Shown here: positions 20,222 to 29,331 of the stretch, in pieces
Position numbering within the stretch: position 1 is the stretch's first letter
Layout of the letters: every line of letters starts with the position of its first letter
Notes under the pieces: model-generated
Told to the model about the DNA's origin: nothing
Seen by the model: only the letters and a program-made list of their open reading frames with translations
Databases searched by the model: none
Translations under genes and position numbers: made by a program
NCBI GenBank assembly: GCA_001512505.1
Contig: LFSC01000014.1
Span: 1-64,000, forward strand
Direction: 5' to 3'
DNA from: Clostridiaceae bacterium DTU079
GTDB taxonomy: Bacteria > Bacillota > Clostridia > Acetivibrionales > Acetivibrionaceae
DNA: 64,000 nucleotides

Positions 20222-20653
20222 CTATATTCCAAGCATCGCCATCTTTTCGGCAATACTGTCCGCACTCATGTTTTCATCTCCGGAATAGCTCTCCCATTTA
20301 CTCTTATCCCATATTTCAACTCTGGTGGAAACACCTATAATGTATACATCCTTTTCCAAGTTTGCATACTCTCTTAGATTTTGTGGTATCAATATTCTTC
20401 CCTGCTTGTCCACTTCGCATTCGGTAGCACCTGCAAAGAAGAATCTTACAAACGCCCTTACATCCTTGTCGGTGAACGGAAGTGCCCTGAGCTTGGTCTC
20501 CAAATTAGTCCATTCTTCTGATGAATACGCAAACAAACAGTTATCCAGACCTTTGGTTAAAATGAACTTCTCTCCAAGTCCGTCACGAAACTTTGAAGGA
20601 ATTATAACCCGGCCTTTTGCATCAACTGAATGCTGGTATTCACCATAAAACAA
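20222..20653 (-). CDS. mraZ: Transcriptional regulator / division protein MraZ
   Basis: [42 protein letters not shown]. Confidence 0.96.
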   Translation of the reverse strand: MFYGEYQHSVDAKGRVIIPSKFRDGLGEKFILTKGLDNCLFAYSSEEWTNLETKLRALPFTDKDVRAFVRFFFAGATECEVDKQGRILIPQNLREYANLEKDVYIIGVSTRVEIWDKSKWESYSGDENMSADSIAEKMAMLGI

Positions 20654-20682
20654 CTATTTCACCTCACTTTTTTGGTACCATT

Positions 20683-20711
20683 CACCACTTCACACCACTT
20701 TCCACCACTTC
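20683..20711 (-). promoter_or_regulatory. Putative MraZ operator: three CACCACTT (minus-strand AAGTGGTG) boxes at exact 10-bp spacing
   Basis: CCACTT at 20685, 20695 and 20705; immediately upstream of mraZ and just downstream of the putative -10 box. Confidence 0.75.
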
Positions 20712-20718
20712 TACTTTA

Positions 20719-20747
20719 ATTTTAGTGCAAAAATGGCTAATAATCAA
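20719..20747 (-). promoter_or_regulatory. mraZ (dcw cluster) promoter
   Basis: Minus strand TTGATT - 17 nt - TAAAAT. Confidence 0.65.
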
Positions 20748-20779
20748 GTCTATTTTGAAAATTTCCTACAGAAAAAATA

Positions 20780-20810
20780 AAAGATAGGAAACGAGTCCTA
20801 TCTTTTTTTC
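20780..20810. terminator. Bidirectional rho-independent terminator
   Basis: AAAGATAGGA-aacgag-TCCTATCTTTTTTT. Confidence 0.8.
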
Positions 20811-20876
20811 GGGAAAATACCAAATATTAAGGTTGAATTTATTAAGATTGAGCTTATTAAGCAAGCATTTATTTAC

Positions 20877-21042
20877 GTGAACAAAAATATTCCAGAAACT
20901 TAAGTTTCGCAGTTTAGAGCCTGTAAATACTCCGCGGGGTCGAGCAAAACTCGCTTTGCGGAAGTGGATACTCTCCCTTTCCGCGTCGTATTAACAGGCT
21001 CTACAAGCTGCTCCACAATGTTTCTTCCATATTTTTGCTCAC
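20877..21042 (+). repeat. Dispersed palindromic element, copy B
   Basis: AGAGCCTGTAAATAC...GTATTAACAGGCTCT core; arms GTGAACAAAAATAT / GTGAGCAAAAATAT (reverse complement of right end). Confidence 0.88.
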
Positions 21043-21082
21043 GTTATTTTTACTAGCGTCATTTTTGCTCACAGCTACTCAA

Positions 21083-22222
21083 CTAGGTCAAAAAGCGCCC
21101 TCTATGCCTTCGGGCGGATACACTGAGAATAATCCCTACGGAAAGCATGTTGGTCAGCATCGCACTTCCCCCCACGCTGATGAAAGGTAACGGTATTCCT
21201 GTAACCGGCAACAATCCGATACTCATACCTATATTTTCAATAAAGTTCACAGCAAAAAAACTACCCAAGCCAATGACGAGAAAAGATCCATAAGTGTCTC
21301 TTGCGTTTTTTGCGATATTCAGAAACCGCATAAGTATTAAAAACACCAATAGCAGTATTACAACCGCGCCCACAAAGCCCAGTTCTTCTCCCACCACTGA
21401 AAATATAAAATCCGACTCCTTAACGGGAACCATTGAGTTTTGGGTTTGAATCCCCTTAAACAGCCCTTTTCCGAAAATCTTGCCGGATCCGATTGCCATC
21501 TTTGACCTTATAACATTCCAACCTGCATCTAACGGATCCAGATTTGGATTTAAAAATACCCTTATCCTGTCCCGCCTTTTATCATTCAGTAAAAAGAACC
21601 AAACAAACGGTGCAGTTAGCACTCCCGCTCCCAGCATCATAAATATATATTTATAACGAAGTCCGCAGAAAAACACCATTATAAAAAGAGCACATAAAAA
21701 CACCGCAACAACGCCGAAATCCTTTTGAACCACAATCAGCAGCACAGGTATTGAGGAATAAACAACAAACTTAATTATATTAGCTGCTTTGTTTTTTTCT
21801 CCATTATATATTCTATCAAGAAAAATAGAGCCGACAATAACAACGGATATCTTGGCAAGCTCCGACGGCTGAAAAGTAAATCCCATAAATACAAGCCTGT
21901 TCCTGCTTCCCAGATCTTCACCGGTACCTATAAAAAGGACCAACACCAAAAGTGCAATGGTAAAGAAATAAAACAAAATTCCCGGAATTTTAAAATCCTT
22001 ATAATCAAGGAAGCTAATTAATACGGCCAGTAAGGCTCCAACCGCCAGGCATCCTATATGAACAATCATCATTTTCCTGCTGGTTGAAAATGTATTGACC
22101 GCACTTCTTGCAACAAAACAGCCAATAACCGAAAGAATAATTATCTCCAAAAAAAGAATATAATCAAAACTTTTAAAAAAGTTGAAATTCTTTGTTTTTT
22201 CAACGATATACATAAAGGCCAC
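21083..22222 (-). CDS. rodA: SEDS family rod-shape/peptidoglycan polymerase (RodA/FtsW-like)
   Basis: FQPSELAKISVVIVG, VPVKESDFIFSVVGEELGFVG, GIPLPFISVGGSA. Confidence 0.88.
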   Translation of the reverse strand: MAFMYIVEKTKNFNFFKSFDYILFLEIIILSVIGCFVARSAVNTFSTSRKMMIVHIGCLAVGALLAVLISFLDYKDFKIPGILFYFFTIALLVLVLFIGTGEDLGSRNRLVFMGFTFQPSELAKISVVIVGSIFLDRIYNGEKNKAANIIKFVVYSSIPVLLIVVQKDFGVVAVFLCALFIMVFFCGLRYKYIFMMLGAGVLTAPFVWFFLLNDKRRDRIRVFLNPNLDPLDAGWNVIRSKMAIGSGKIFGKGLFKGIQTQNSMVPVKESDFIFSVVGEELGFVGAVVILLLVFLILMRFLNIAKNARDTYGSFLVIGLGSFFAVNFIENIGMSIGLLPVTGIPLPFISVGGSAMLTNMLSVGIILSVSARRHRGRFLT

Positions 22223-22249
22223 CTTTATATGAAATGTGTGATAATAATT

Positions 22250-22291
22250 AAAAACTACTGTAAACCATAATAATCATGGTTTAACAGTAGT
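22250..22291 (-). terminator. Hairpin/terminator downstream of the Spo0E-like gene, upstream of rodA
   Basis: Minus strand ACTACTGTTAAACCAT-gattatt-ATGGTTTACAGTAGT followed by TTTTAATT. Confidence 0.65.
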
Positions 22292-22575
22292 AATAAAATC
22301 ATAATAACATCTTAATTATATTTTTTCATTAACACAATGTCAACCAATACCAATATTTAACGATTGTTTTAAATTAATATGAAGAAAATTCACTTACTTT
22401 GCTAAATTTATGCCGTATTTTTTTTAGATAATATATAACCGTCTTCAATTGATATAATATTGAATCACATCGTAATTTACAACAATAATTTCAGTTCAAT
22501 ATACAAAGGTATATGGTTATATTGTGTACGATTTCCCGAAAACCTATAAATATTGTTTTCGAGAATCATAGAATA

Positions 22576-22743
22576 TTAAGTTAGGTGACACTTAGTCTTT
22601 TTATGCTTTAACTTCTCGTTATAGTACTGAACTATGAGCATATCAAGCTTGACACTCAGTTCGTATATTTTTGAAAAATCGTCACCTTTGTCTATCAAAT
22701 GATTCAACTGGGTCTGTAAATCTTGAATTTTCAATTGGTTCAT
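22576..22743 (-). CDS. Spo0E-like sporulation regulatory (aspartyl-phosphate phosphatase) family protein
   Basis: MNQLKIQDLQTQLNHLIDKGDDFSKIYELSVKLDMLIVQYYNEKL matches the Spo0E SxxLDxLIxxYY signature; RBS GGTGGTG before ATG 22743. Longer ORF goes to 22830. Confidence 0.75.
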   Translation of the reverse strand: MNQLKIQDLQTQLNHLIDKGDDFSKIYELSVKLDMLIVQYYNEKLKHKKTKCHLT

Positions 22744-23008
22744 GTGAAACACCACCATTTTCTTTTGTAAAAACATCGCACGACCCAAAATTATATTTTT
22801 TGACATGCGTGTTATTTTTTTGCCCCTCAATTATAAAAAAATACTAATTACGAGTCAATAGTCTTCGAAAAATGTAATGATAATGTAATATTTAGATAAT
22901 TCATGTCATGTTATTATGTCCTCTCATATATCTGTAGGTATTTCTCATATACCTGCAGGTATTTATTGAAGCTGATTATCATTATTTTGTGTTTATTGTC
23001 AACTTATG

Positions 23009-24025
23009 TCACTTTTCCTGTGCCTGTGTTCCCGCATCGGAATTCATTTCCGAATTAACCTCATGGGAAACGCTTGCATCGTTTATTGCATTAACTTCTG
23101 CATCCTCATTCTCCACAATATTTGCATTTGTTTGGGTATCTGTACTTTCTTCAATATCTGTACCGGCGCTTGTGTTATATACAGGAGTTTCCCCCAAGCA
23201 CCTCCTCCGCCTTATAAAAATTACAGCAGCAAATACCACCGCAAAAGTTATTGCAAGAAGCTGCGACACCCTAATGTTAGTGCCGCCTATGTAAAGGCTG
23301 TCAGTCCGAAGTCCCTCGATCCAAGCCCTGCCAACGCCATACAGCATCATGTAAAGAAAAAACAGTTCTCCTTTAACCTTATATCTCTTTCTATACCACA
23401 AAAGAAACAGGAATACACAAAAATCCCATATTGATTCGTATAAAAATGTGGGATGAACCGGTGCCAAAGGGTCAATACTGCTGTCCCCAAGCCTTTCAAG
23501 ATACTCCTGTATTGCGTTGCTGTGCATTCCCCAGGGAAGGTTCGTATTTCGTCCGAAGGCCTCCTGATTTACAAAGTTGCCCCATCGTCCGATTCCTTGC
23601 GCCATAACAAAGTATGGTCCTCCCAAATCTGCAACAGCTAAAAAATCAATTTTCTTTACCTTCGTATAAATATAAGTCGAAAGCACAGCACCGATTAATC
23701 CGCCATAAATTGCAAGTCCGCCTTCCCGGATGTTAATCATCTTCATGATATCTCCGTTAAACTCGTGCCAGTTGAATATAATATAATATAACCGTGCACC
23801 TATAACAGCCGAAGGAAGTCCGTACAAAACAATATCAAAAACGTGGTCCGACTTTATTCCGAATTTCTTGCAATTTCTCAAGCCCAAATATACTGCAAGA
23901 AACAAACCGGCAGAAATGATAATACCGTACCAATAAATCGGGAAACCGAAAATCCGGAAAGCAACCCTGTTTATTTCAAGTTCCAGGCCAAGTTTCGGAA
24001 ACCTTACTATGTTTATCCCATCCAT
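23009..24025 (-). CDS. lgt: Prolipoprotein diacylglyceryl transferase with extra acidic C-terminal tail
   Basis: PIYWYGIIISAGL, GGLAIYGGLIGA, GIGRWGNFVNQEAFG, HPTFLYES. Confidence 0.93.
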   Translation of the reverse strand: MDGINIVRFPKLGLELEINRVAFRIFGFPIYWYGIIISAGLFLAVYLGLRNCKKFGIKSDHVFDIVLYGLPSAVIGARLYYIIFNWHEFNGDIMKMINIREGGLAIYGGLIGAVLSTYIYTKVKKIDFLAVADLGGPYFVMAQGIGRWGNFVNQEAFGRNTNLPWGMHSNAIQEYLERLGDSSIDPLAPVHPTFLYESIWDFCVFLFLLWYRKRYKVKGELFFLYMMLYGVGRAWIEGLRTDSLYIGGTNIRVSQLLAITFAVVFAAVIFIRRRRCLGETPVYNTSAGTDIEESTDTQTNANIVENEDAEVNAINDASVSHEVNSEMNSDAGTQAQEK

Positions 24026-24037
24026 TATTATTCCCCC

Positions 24038-25321
24038 TTACGCAGGATTTATCACCGACAATGCAAGGTTGTCGAAATTAAAATGCTCATCAAATACTTT
24101 TTTTACATAATCAAAGGACATATTCTCATAAACATTGAAATAGTCAAACATGTTTACATCTTTAAAATACACGGAAATAAACATATGAGAGATTCTTTCT
24201 ATGGAATTCAGCTGTTTAATAAATCTTCCGCTCATTGCCCTTCTAATGCGTTCATAGCTGTTTTGATCCAGTCCTTTGCTTTTTATGTTTCTAATTTCTT
24301 CAACCACCCTGTCTCTAACCGCAAAAGGATCCGCTGACTCACCTCCAAAGGCTGAATATGCATAGCTCTCCTCAATGCTGTAGTCAAAATCAAAGCTATT
24401 GTTTATAAGCCCTTCATTATAAAGCCTGTTATATAATTCTGAGCTTCTACCCATTATCATATCCAGTAAGATTTTTACGGCTATTTCCCTCTTTAAGCAT
24501 TCAATCCCTTTTGTGTTGAAAATGGTATCCTTAAATCCCATCTGGAATAAAGGCATGGAAACCGCCAATTTTTGCTCAACATACTCCTTTCTTATCCGTT
24601 CCGGTTCCTCCGGGAAAATCCTCTTGATCTCCGGGACTTGACCTTTTGAATCAATGTTTTCCTCCACCTGGGAGAACACCTCGGACGGCTCAACGTCTCC
24701 CACCACCAAAACCATCATGTTGGAAGGATGGTAAAAGGTATTATAACAGGTATAAAGCACATCTTTATTAATTTTGCTTATGCTTTCAATGCTTCCCGCA
24801 ATGTCGATCTTTACGGGATTCTTTTCGTAAAATGCATCCAGAAGGTTGAAAAACACTCTCCAGTTTGCATTATCATTATACATTCTAATTTCCTGACCAA
24901 TGATATGCTTTTCCTTCTCAACGCTTTCCTCAGTTATATGAGGATTTTGAACAAAGGTTAAAAGAAGCTCAAAATTTTCCTTAAACCGGTCGGTACAGGA
25001 AAAGAGGTACACCGTCTGGGCAAAGCCGGTATATGCATTGGGATTTGAACCGAGCTTTGAGAATTTATCCATCACGCTTCCGTCCTTTTGTTCAAAAAGC
25101 TTATGCTCCAAAAAATGAGCGATCCCGTCGGGAACCCTTATAACATCCTTTCCTCCGTTTAAGGAAAACTCATTGTTAATGGAACCGTAATGGGTAGCAA
25201 AGGTCGCATACTTTTTTGAATACCCTTTTTTCGGTATTACAAAGGTTTTAAGTCCGCTTTGGTGCTCATGAACATACATTACTTCATCAACATTTTTATA
25301 TTCAACAGTTTTAATATCCAT
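24038..25321 (-). CDS. M16 family zinc peptidase (YmfH-like)
   Basis: GIAHFLEHKLFE zinc motif (HFLEH), M16 fold features. Confidence 0.85.
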   Translation of the reverse strand: MDIKTVEYKNVDEVMYVHEHQSGLKTFVIPKKGYSKKYATFATHYGSINNEFSLNGGKDVIRVPDGIAHFLEHKLFEQKDGSVMDKFSKLGSNPNAYTGFAQTVYLFSCTDRFKENFELLLTFVQNPHITEESVEKEKHIIGQEIRMYNDNANWRVFFNLLDAFYEKNPVKIDIAGSIESISKINKDVLYTCYNTFYHPSNMMVLVVGDVEPSEVFSQVEENIDSKGQVPEIKRIFPEEPERIRKEYVEQKLAVSMPLFQMGFKDTIFNTKGIECLKREIAVKILLDMIMGRSSELYNRLYNEGLINNSFDFDYSIEESYAYSAFGGESADPFAVRDRVVEEIRNIKSKGLDQNSYERIRRAMSGRFIKQLNSIERISHMFISVYFKDVNMFDYFNVYENMSFDYVKKVFDEHFNFDNLALSVINPA

Positions 25322-25374
25322 ACTGTCTGAATTCTCCCTTCAATCAAATATTATTAATCGGCATTGACTAATGA

Positions 25375-26664
25375 TTATTCCAAGGATGTCAAGAAATAAA
25401 CGGTGTCCAGCTGAATCTTTCCTGCAATATCCACCACATCCTTTTTTGTCACCTGTTTAATCTTTTCAATCATGTCGTTTGGCCCGTCATCCGTTCCTAT
25501 AATGTGCTGGCTCAAATAAAAATCCACAACCTGAAGCTGGCTGTCTTTTAATGACTTGATTCCCGTCTCCATACTTTTGATGGATGCTTCATATTCGTAG
25601 TCGGAAATATTGCCGTTCTTAATATCTTCCAGCTGATTCTTTATAATTTCCATTGCCTTATCCCGGTTGCCTATTTCAATACCGCTGCTTATCACCATCA
25701 GCCCCTTAAACTTTTCCAGCCTTGAAAACACGTAATATGCCAGCCCGGCTTTTTCCCTCACATTTTGAAAAAGCTTTGAGTGAAGTCCTCCGCCGAGAAT
25801 GCTGTTATATACCATCAGTTTGTAATAATCATTGCTGTCGGGGGAAATATTGGTCCTAAATCCCAAACACAATTTACCCTGGGTAACATTCATTCTTTCG
25901 GTTATATCTTTTACATCTCCTGCTTTGCTTTCAATGCCTGTCTTTCCGACAACTTTAATATTGCCCCTCTTTATCCCGGACAAACCGTCTATAATATATT
26001 TTATCTGCCCGTCATCGAGGTCACCGAATATAAAAACGTACATGGGCAGAGTTTCAAGAAAATATTTATAATGCTCATAAAGGTTTTGCGCATTGATTTT
26101 TGCCAAATCCTCAACACTTCCGTAGTCATATATACCGAAAGGTTCATTCTTGCACATCTCTTCCAGGCATTTTTCCACCGCGTATTGAACCTTGTCATTA
26201 ACCCGCCCTTCTATCATTTCTTTTAGGTTTTTAGATTCCTGCTCCACATATTCAGCCTTAAAGGCATTATTTTCAACAATCGGTTTTGTAATGATGCTTA
26301 AAAGAAGATCAAAGGTTTTTTGAGTCAGGTTTGCATCGGATTTTGCATATTTATCCGAAACATACTCAAGGTAAAACTGTATAATCTGGCTCTCACCCTT
26401 TTTGGTAACTCCACAGTCAAACACGGCTCCATATAATTCTTCAAGCTTCAACGAAATATCCCGTATCGTTGGATATCCTTCGCAGCCTCTTCTCAAAACT
26501 GCGGGAAGAAGTGCGTTTTTAGTTGCCCTCTCTTTGCTTAAATCGTCATGAAAAAAAATATTTATGGAATTGGTCTTAAATTTTTGGCTCTTAATATGAA
26601 AAACCTTTATACCGTTAAACGCAGCAATCTGTGATACGTGACTTTCCGAAAGCAAAGTACTCAT
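25375..26664 (-). CDS. M16-family protein (YmfF-like, apparently non-catalytic)
   Basis: M16 C-terminal features (GGGLHSKLFQNVREKAGLAYYV) without a clear HxxEH motif; paired with YmfH-like gene. Confidence 0.8.
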   Translation of the reverse strand: MSTLLSESHVSQIAAFNGIKVFHIKSQKFKTNSINIFFHDDLSKERATKNALLPAVLRRGCEGYPTIRDISLKLEELYGAVFDCGVTKKGESQIIQFYLEYVSDKYAKSDANLTQKTFDLLLSIITKPIVENNAFKAEYVEQESKNLKEMIEGRVNDKVQYAVEKCLEEMCKNEPFGIYDYGSVEDLAKINAQNLYEHYKYFLETLPMYVFIFGDLDDGQIKYIIDGLSGIKRGNIKVVGKTGIESKAGDVKDITERMNVTQGKLCLGFRTNISPDSNDYYKLMVYNSILGGGLHSKLFQNVREKAGLAYYVFSRLEKFKGLMVISSGIEIGNRDKAMEIIKNQLEDIKNGNISDYEYEASIKSMETGIKSLKDSQLQVVDFYLSQHIIGTDDGPNDMIEKIKQVTKKDVVDIAGKIQLDTVYFLTSLE

Positions 26665-26815
26665 TCTTTAAATCCTCTCCTTATGTAAGTTATTAATACT
26701 AATAGTATAATAAAAAACCTCACCTTTATTCAATAATTGGTAAGCAAGTTTATGGATGTTTACAAACTAATAAAAATCTATGTATTGAAAATAATATAAT
26801 AACGGAGGGATTTAA

Positions 26816-26989
26816 ATGGAACATGTCAGATATTACCGAAAATATCCAAGGACCCATGCCAAGCAACAAGAGGCAGACGATAACGAATTCACTATAAGTA
26901 TGGGTGCAGCAGTAGCAGCAGGAATACTTGCACTGACATTTGTCAATGGTATGTTCTGGGGGTATATGCTAAAACGAAAACTAGGGTAG
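26816..26989 (+). CDS. 57-aa single-TM small membrane protein (not in supplied ORF track)
   Basis: ATG at 26816 preceded by GGAGGG RBS: MEHVRYYRKYPRTHAKQQEADDNEFTISMGAAVAAGILALTFVNGMFWGYMLKRKLG*; terminator directly after. Confidence 0.7.
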   Translation: MEHVRYYRKYPRTHAKQQEADDNEFTISMGAAVAAGILALTFVNGMFWGYMLKRKLG

Positions 26990-26991
26990 AT

Positions 26992-27019
26992 GGGGAGGCA
27001 AAACTCCCCTGCCTTTTTT
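26992..27019 (+). terminator. Rho-independent terminator of the 57-aa ORF
   Basis: GGGGAG-gcaaaa-CTCCCC then TGCCTTTTTT. Confidence 0.7.
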
Positions 27020-27033
27020 GAGGGAGTGCCACT

Positions 27034-27200
27034 GTGAAGAAAAATGCTCCAGAAACTTGAGTTTCGCAAGTACAGAGCCTGTAAATACTCCGCGGGGGCG
27101 AGCAAAACTCGCTTCGCGTGAATGGATGCTCTCCCTTTCCGCGTTGTATTAACAGGCTCTAACACTTGCTTCACAATGTTTCTTCCATATTTTTCTTCAC
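27034..27200 (+). repeat. Dispersed palindromic element, copy C
   Basis: Perfect end match GTGAAGAAAAAT...ATTTTTCTTCAC, core AGAGCCTGTAAATAC...GTATTAACAGGCTCT. Confidence 0.9.
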
Positions 27201-27262
27201 TCAGATAACAGCGGTGTTTAAATATAATTTTCATTCTTTCCAACACACTTCAAAATCAAATA

Positions 27263-28195
27263 CTATAAGCGGAAGTAATTCTTTGCAGTCTCAATATCCT
27301 TTTTTATTTGCTCAACCAGGTGCTGCGCACTTTCAAACTTTTTCTCTCCCCTTATCCGTTCTATTAAAAATACCTCAATCTTCTTTCCATAGATATCGCC
27401 GTTTTCAAAATTCAATAAATGGGTTTCAACGCATCTTCTATCCAACCCGCCAAATGTAGGATTGATTCCTATGTTGGTAATTCCGGGATACATTTTGCCG
27501 TCTATACAGGTCTTTGATATGTATACTCCATCCGGGGGCAAAGCCAGCTCAATTTCAGGACTGATATTGGCAGTGGGAAATCCTAATGTGTTACCTATCC
27601 TTCTGCCCTTTTCAACAATCCCTGTTATAGAATAATGTCTTCCCAAAAGCTCAAACACTTTACCCATATCACCTATTAGAATATTCTTTCTTATAAGGGT
27701 ACTGCTTACCACTTCATCCCCATGCCGTATCGGCTCAATAATAATAACCCTGAATCCCAGATCATTGCCCAATTTCCGTAAGAGCTCGGCATCACCCTCA
27801 CCCTTATGTCCAAATCTATAATTAAAGCCTGCAACAGCAAGCTTCATATTCAATCTCTTTATCAGAATATCCTTTACAAACGTTTCCGGCTTCATCTTGG
27901 AAAAAGCTTCGTCAAACTTTTCAAAATACAAATAGTCCAACCTTGTCCGATTTAAAAGCTCGATTTTTTTCTCATTTGTCATAACCAAAGGAGTAATCGA
28001 CTTTTTATTAATAATATTCTCAGTATGGCTACTAAAGGTATACAATACCGAATCAAAAGAATTAAAAATAGATTCGGTTATAAGCGTGTTAATCAAAGCC
28101 AGATGACCCACATGCAAACCATCGAAATTTCCAAGTCCTATACCCGTCGGTCTTATAAATTTTGTACCTTCATCCGTACCGTATATTACTTTCAT
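27263..28195 (-). CDS. ribF: Bifunctional riboflavin kinase/FAD synthetase
   Basis: GLGNFDGLHVGH, GRRIGNTLGFPTANI, GITNIGINPTFGG. Confidence 0.95.
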   Translation of the reverse strand: MKVIYGTDEGTKFIRPTGIGLGNFDGLHVGHLALINTLITESIFNSFDSVLYTFSSHTENIINKKSITPLVMTNEKKIELLNRTRLDYLYFEKFDEAFSKMKPETFVKDILIKRLNMKLAVAGFNYRFGHKGEGDAELLRKLGNDLGFRVIIIEPIRHGDEVVSSTLIRKNILIGDMGKVFELLGRHYSITGIVEKGRRIGNTLGFPTANISPEIELALPPDGVYISKTCIDGKMYPGITNIGINPTFGGLDRRCVETHLLNFENGDIYGKKIEVFLIERIRGEKKFESAQHLVEQIKKDIETAKNYFRL

Positions 28196-28266
28196 AATAC
28201 TACCCTTTATACTTCAATTATTTTATATTTCTATTCTTCCGTTAAGTTCAAACTCATTTTCTTTAT

Positions 28267-28425
28267 GTTACTCAATATTACTCAACATTGCTCAATACTG
28301 CCAAAAATTATTCAATATTCTTAATATTACTTAATATCGCTCTATCTTACTCAATTTTTACTTAATATTCTCTAATATAACTTAATACTACTCAGCATTT
28401 CTCACTATCACTTAATTAAGTAAAG
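28267..28425. repeat. Degenerate ~10-bp tandem repeat (CTYAATAYTA-like units)
   Basis: Successive decamers ctcaatatta / ctcaacattg / ctcaatactg / ... / ttcaatattc / cttaatattc / cttaatacta / ctcagcattt. Confidence 0.75.
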
Positions 28426-28438
28426 AAAATTTACCTTA

Positions 28439-29329
28439 TCATATAAATATCTTCAACGGCTTGAGAGACAACTCCCCCTTTTTATTTAAAACCGTCTCTC
28501 CAAGAGCCAAAATGTTCTCATTTTCTCCAAATACACAAACCTTCTGCGATAAAGCAGGTACCGAACCTTCCAGCTTAATAAAGCCTCCGTTTAAAAATCT
28601 CTTTTCTTCCTCTTTGTCAAGACATATCCTTTCAAAATCATCAAAAACCTTTTCGATGCCTATAAATGCCTTTTCTATCGTACCGTTATCCGCCATCTCT
28701 CTAATTTGCTCTACGGTTAATGAATCATTGATATTAAAGCAACCTGCCTTCATTCTCACCAGAAAAGACATATGCCCTCCGCAGCCCAGCTTTTCCCCGA
28801 TATCTGCGCACAAAGTCCTTATATAAGTACCTTTAGAACAACCCACATCAAAAATAACTTTGTTTTCCTTAATACTCAATATGTTTATAAAATGAATGGT
28901 AACCTCTCTTGGGCTCCGTTCCACTTCAATACCGCTTCTTGCGAGCTCATAAAGCTTTTTGCCGTTTTTCTTTATTGCCGAATACATAGGAGGCAATTGA
29001 TTATAGCTGCCAACAAAGGACTTAACCGCAGCAGCTATATCATTTTCCGATAAATTCACTTTCGCCTCTTTTAAAATCCTTCCCAAGCTGTCCTGAGTGT
29101 CGGTGGAAATGCCCAGCGTAAGCTCAGCCCTATATACCTTGTCTTTGTCCGTCAGGTATTCAATCACCTTTGTGGCTTTGCCGATGCAAACAGGCAAAAC
29201 TCCCACCGCCCCTGGATCCAGTGTTCCGGTATGCCCTATCTTCTTTACCTTCAATAATCCTCTCAAATATGCCACAACATCAAAGGAAGTCATTCCCGGG
29301 GGCTTCAATATATTCAAAATTCCGTTCAT
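28439..29329 (-). CDS. truB: tRNA pseudouridine(55) synthase
   Basis: GILNILKPPGMTSFDVV, KIGHTGTLDPGAVGVLPVC. Confidence 0.95.
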   Translation of the reverse strand: MNGILNILKPPGMTSFDVVAYLRGLLKVKKIGHTGTLDPGAVGVLPVCIGKATKVIEYLTDKDKVYRAELTLGISTDTQDSLGRILKEAKVNLSENDIAAAVKSFVGSYNQLPPMYSAIKKNGKKLYELARSGIEVERSPREVTIHFINILSIKENKVIFDVGCSKGTYIRTLCADIGEKLGCGGHMSFLVRMKAGCFNINDSLTVEQIREMADNGTIEKAFIGIEKVFDDFERICLDKEEEKRFLNGGFIKLEGSVPALSQKVCVFGENENILALGETVLNKKGELSLKPLKIFI

Positions 29330-29331
29330 AG

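Noticed and set aside
22920-22970. TAGGTATTT/CAGGTATTT near-repeat with ATACCT inverted match upstream of the Spo0E-like gene
   Set aside because: Too short and AT-rich to distinguish from chance without statistics.
27034-27200. Insertion-sequence end or target-site duplications around the palindromes
   Set aside because: I looked for short direct repeats flanking copies A, B, C, E and G and found none that were convincing, so transposition is not claimed as shown.
26833-27246. 137-aa minus-strand ORF
   Set aside because: Antisense to the better-supported 57-aa ORF and spans palindrome copy C.
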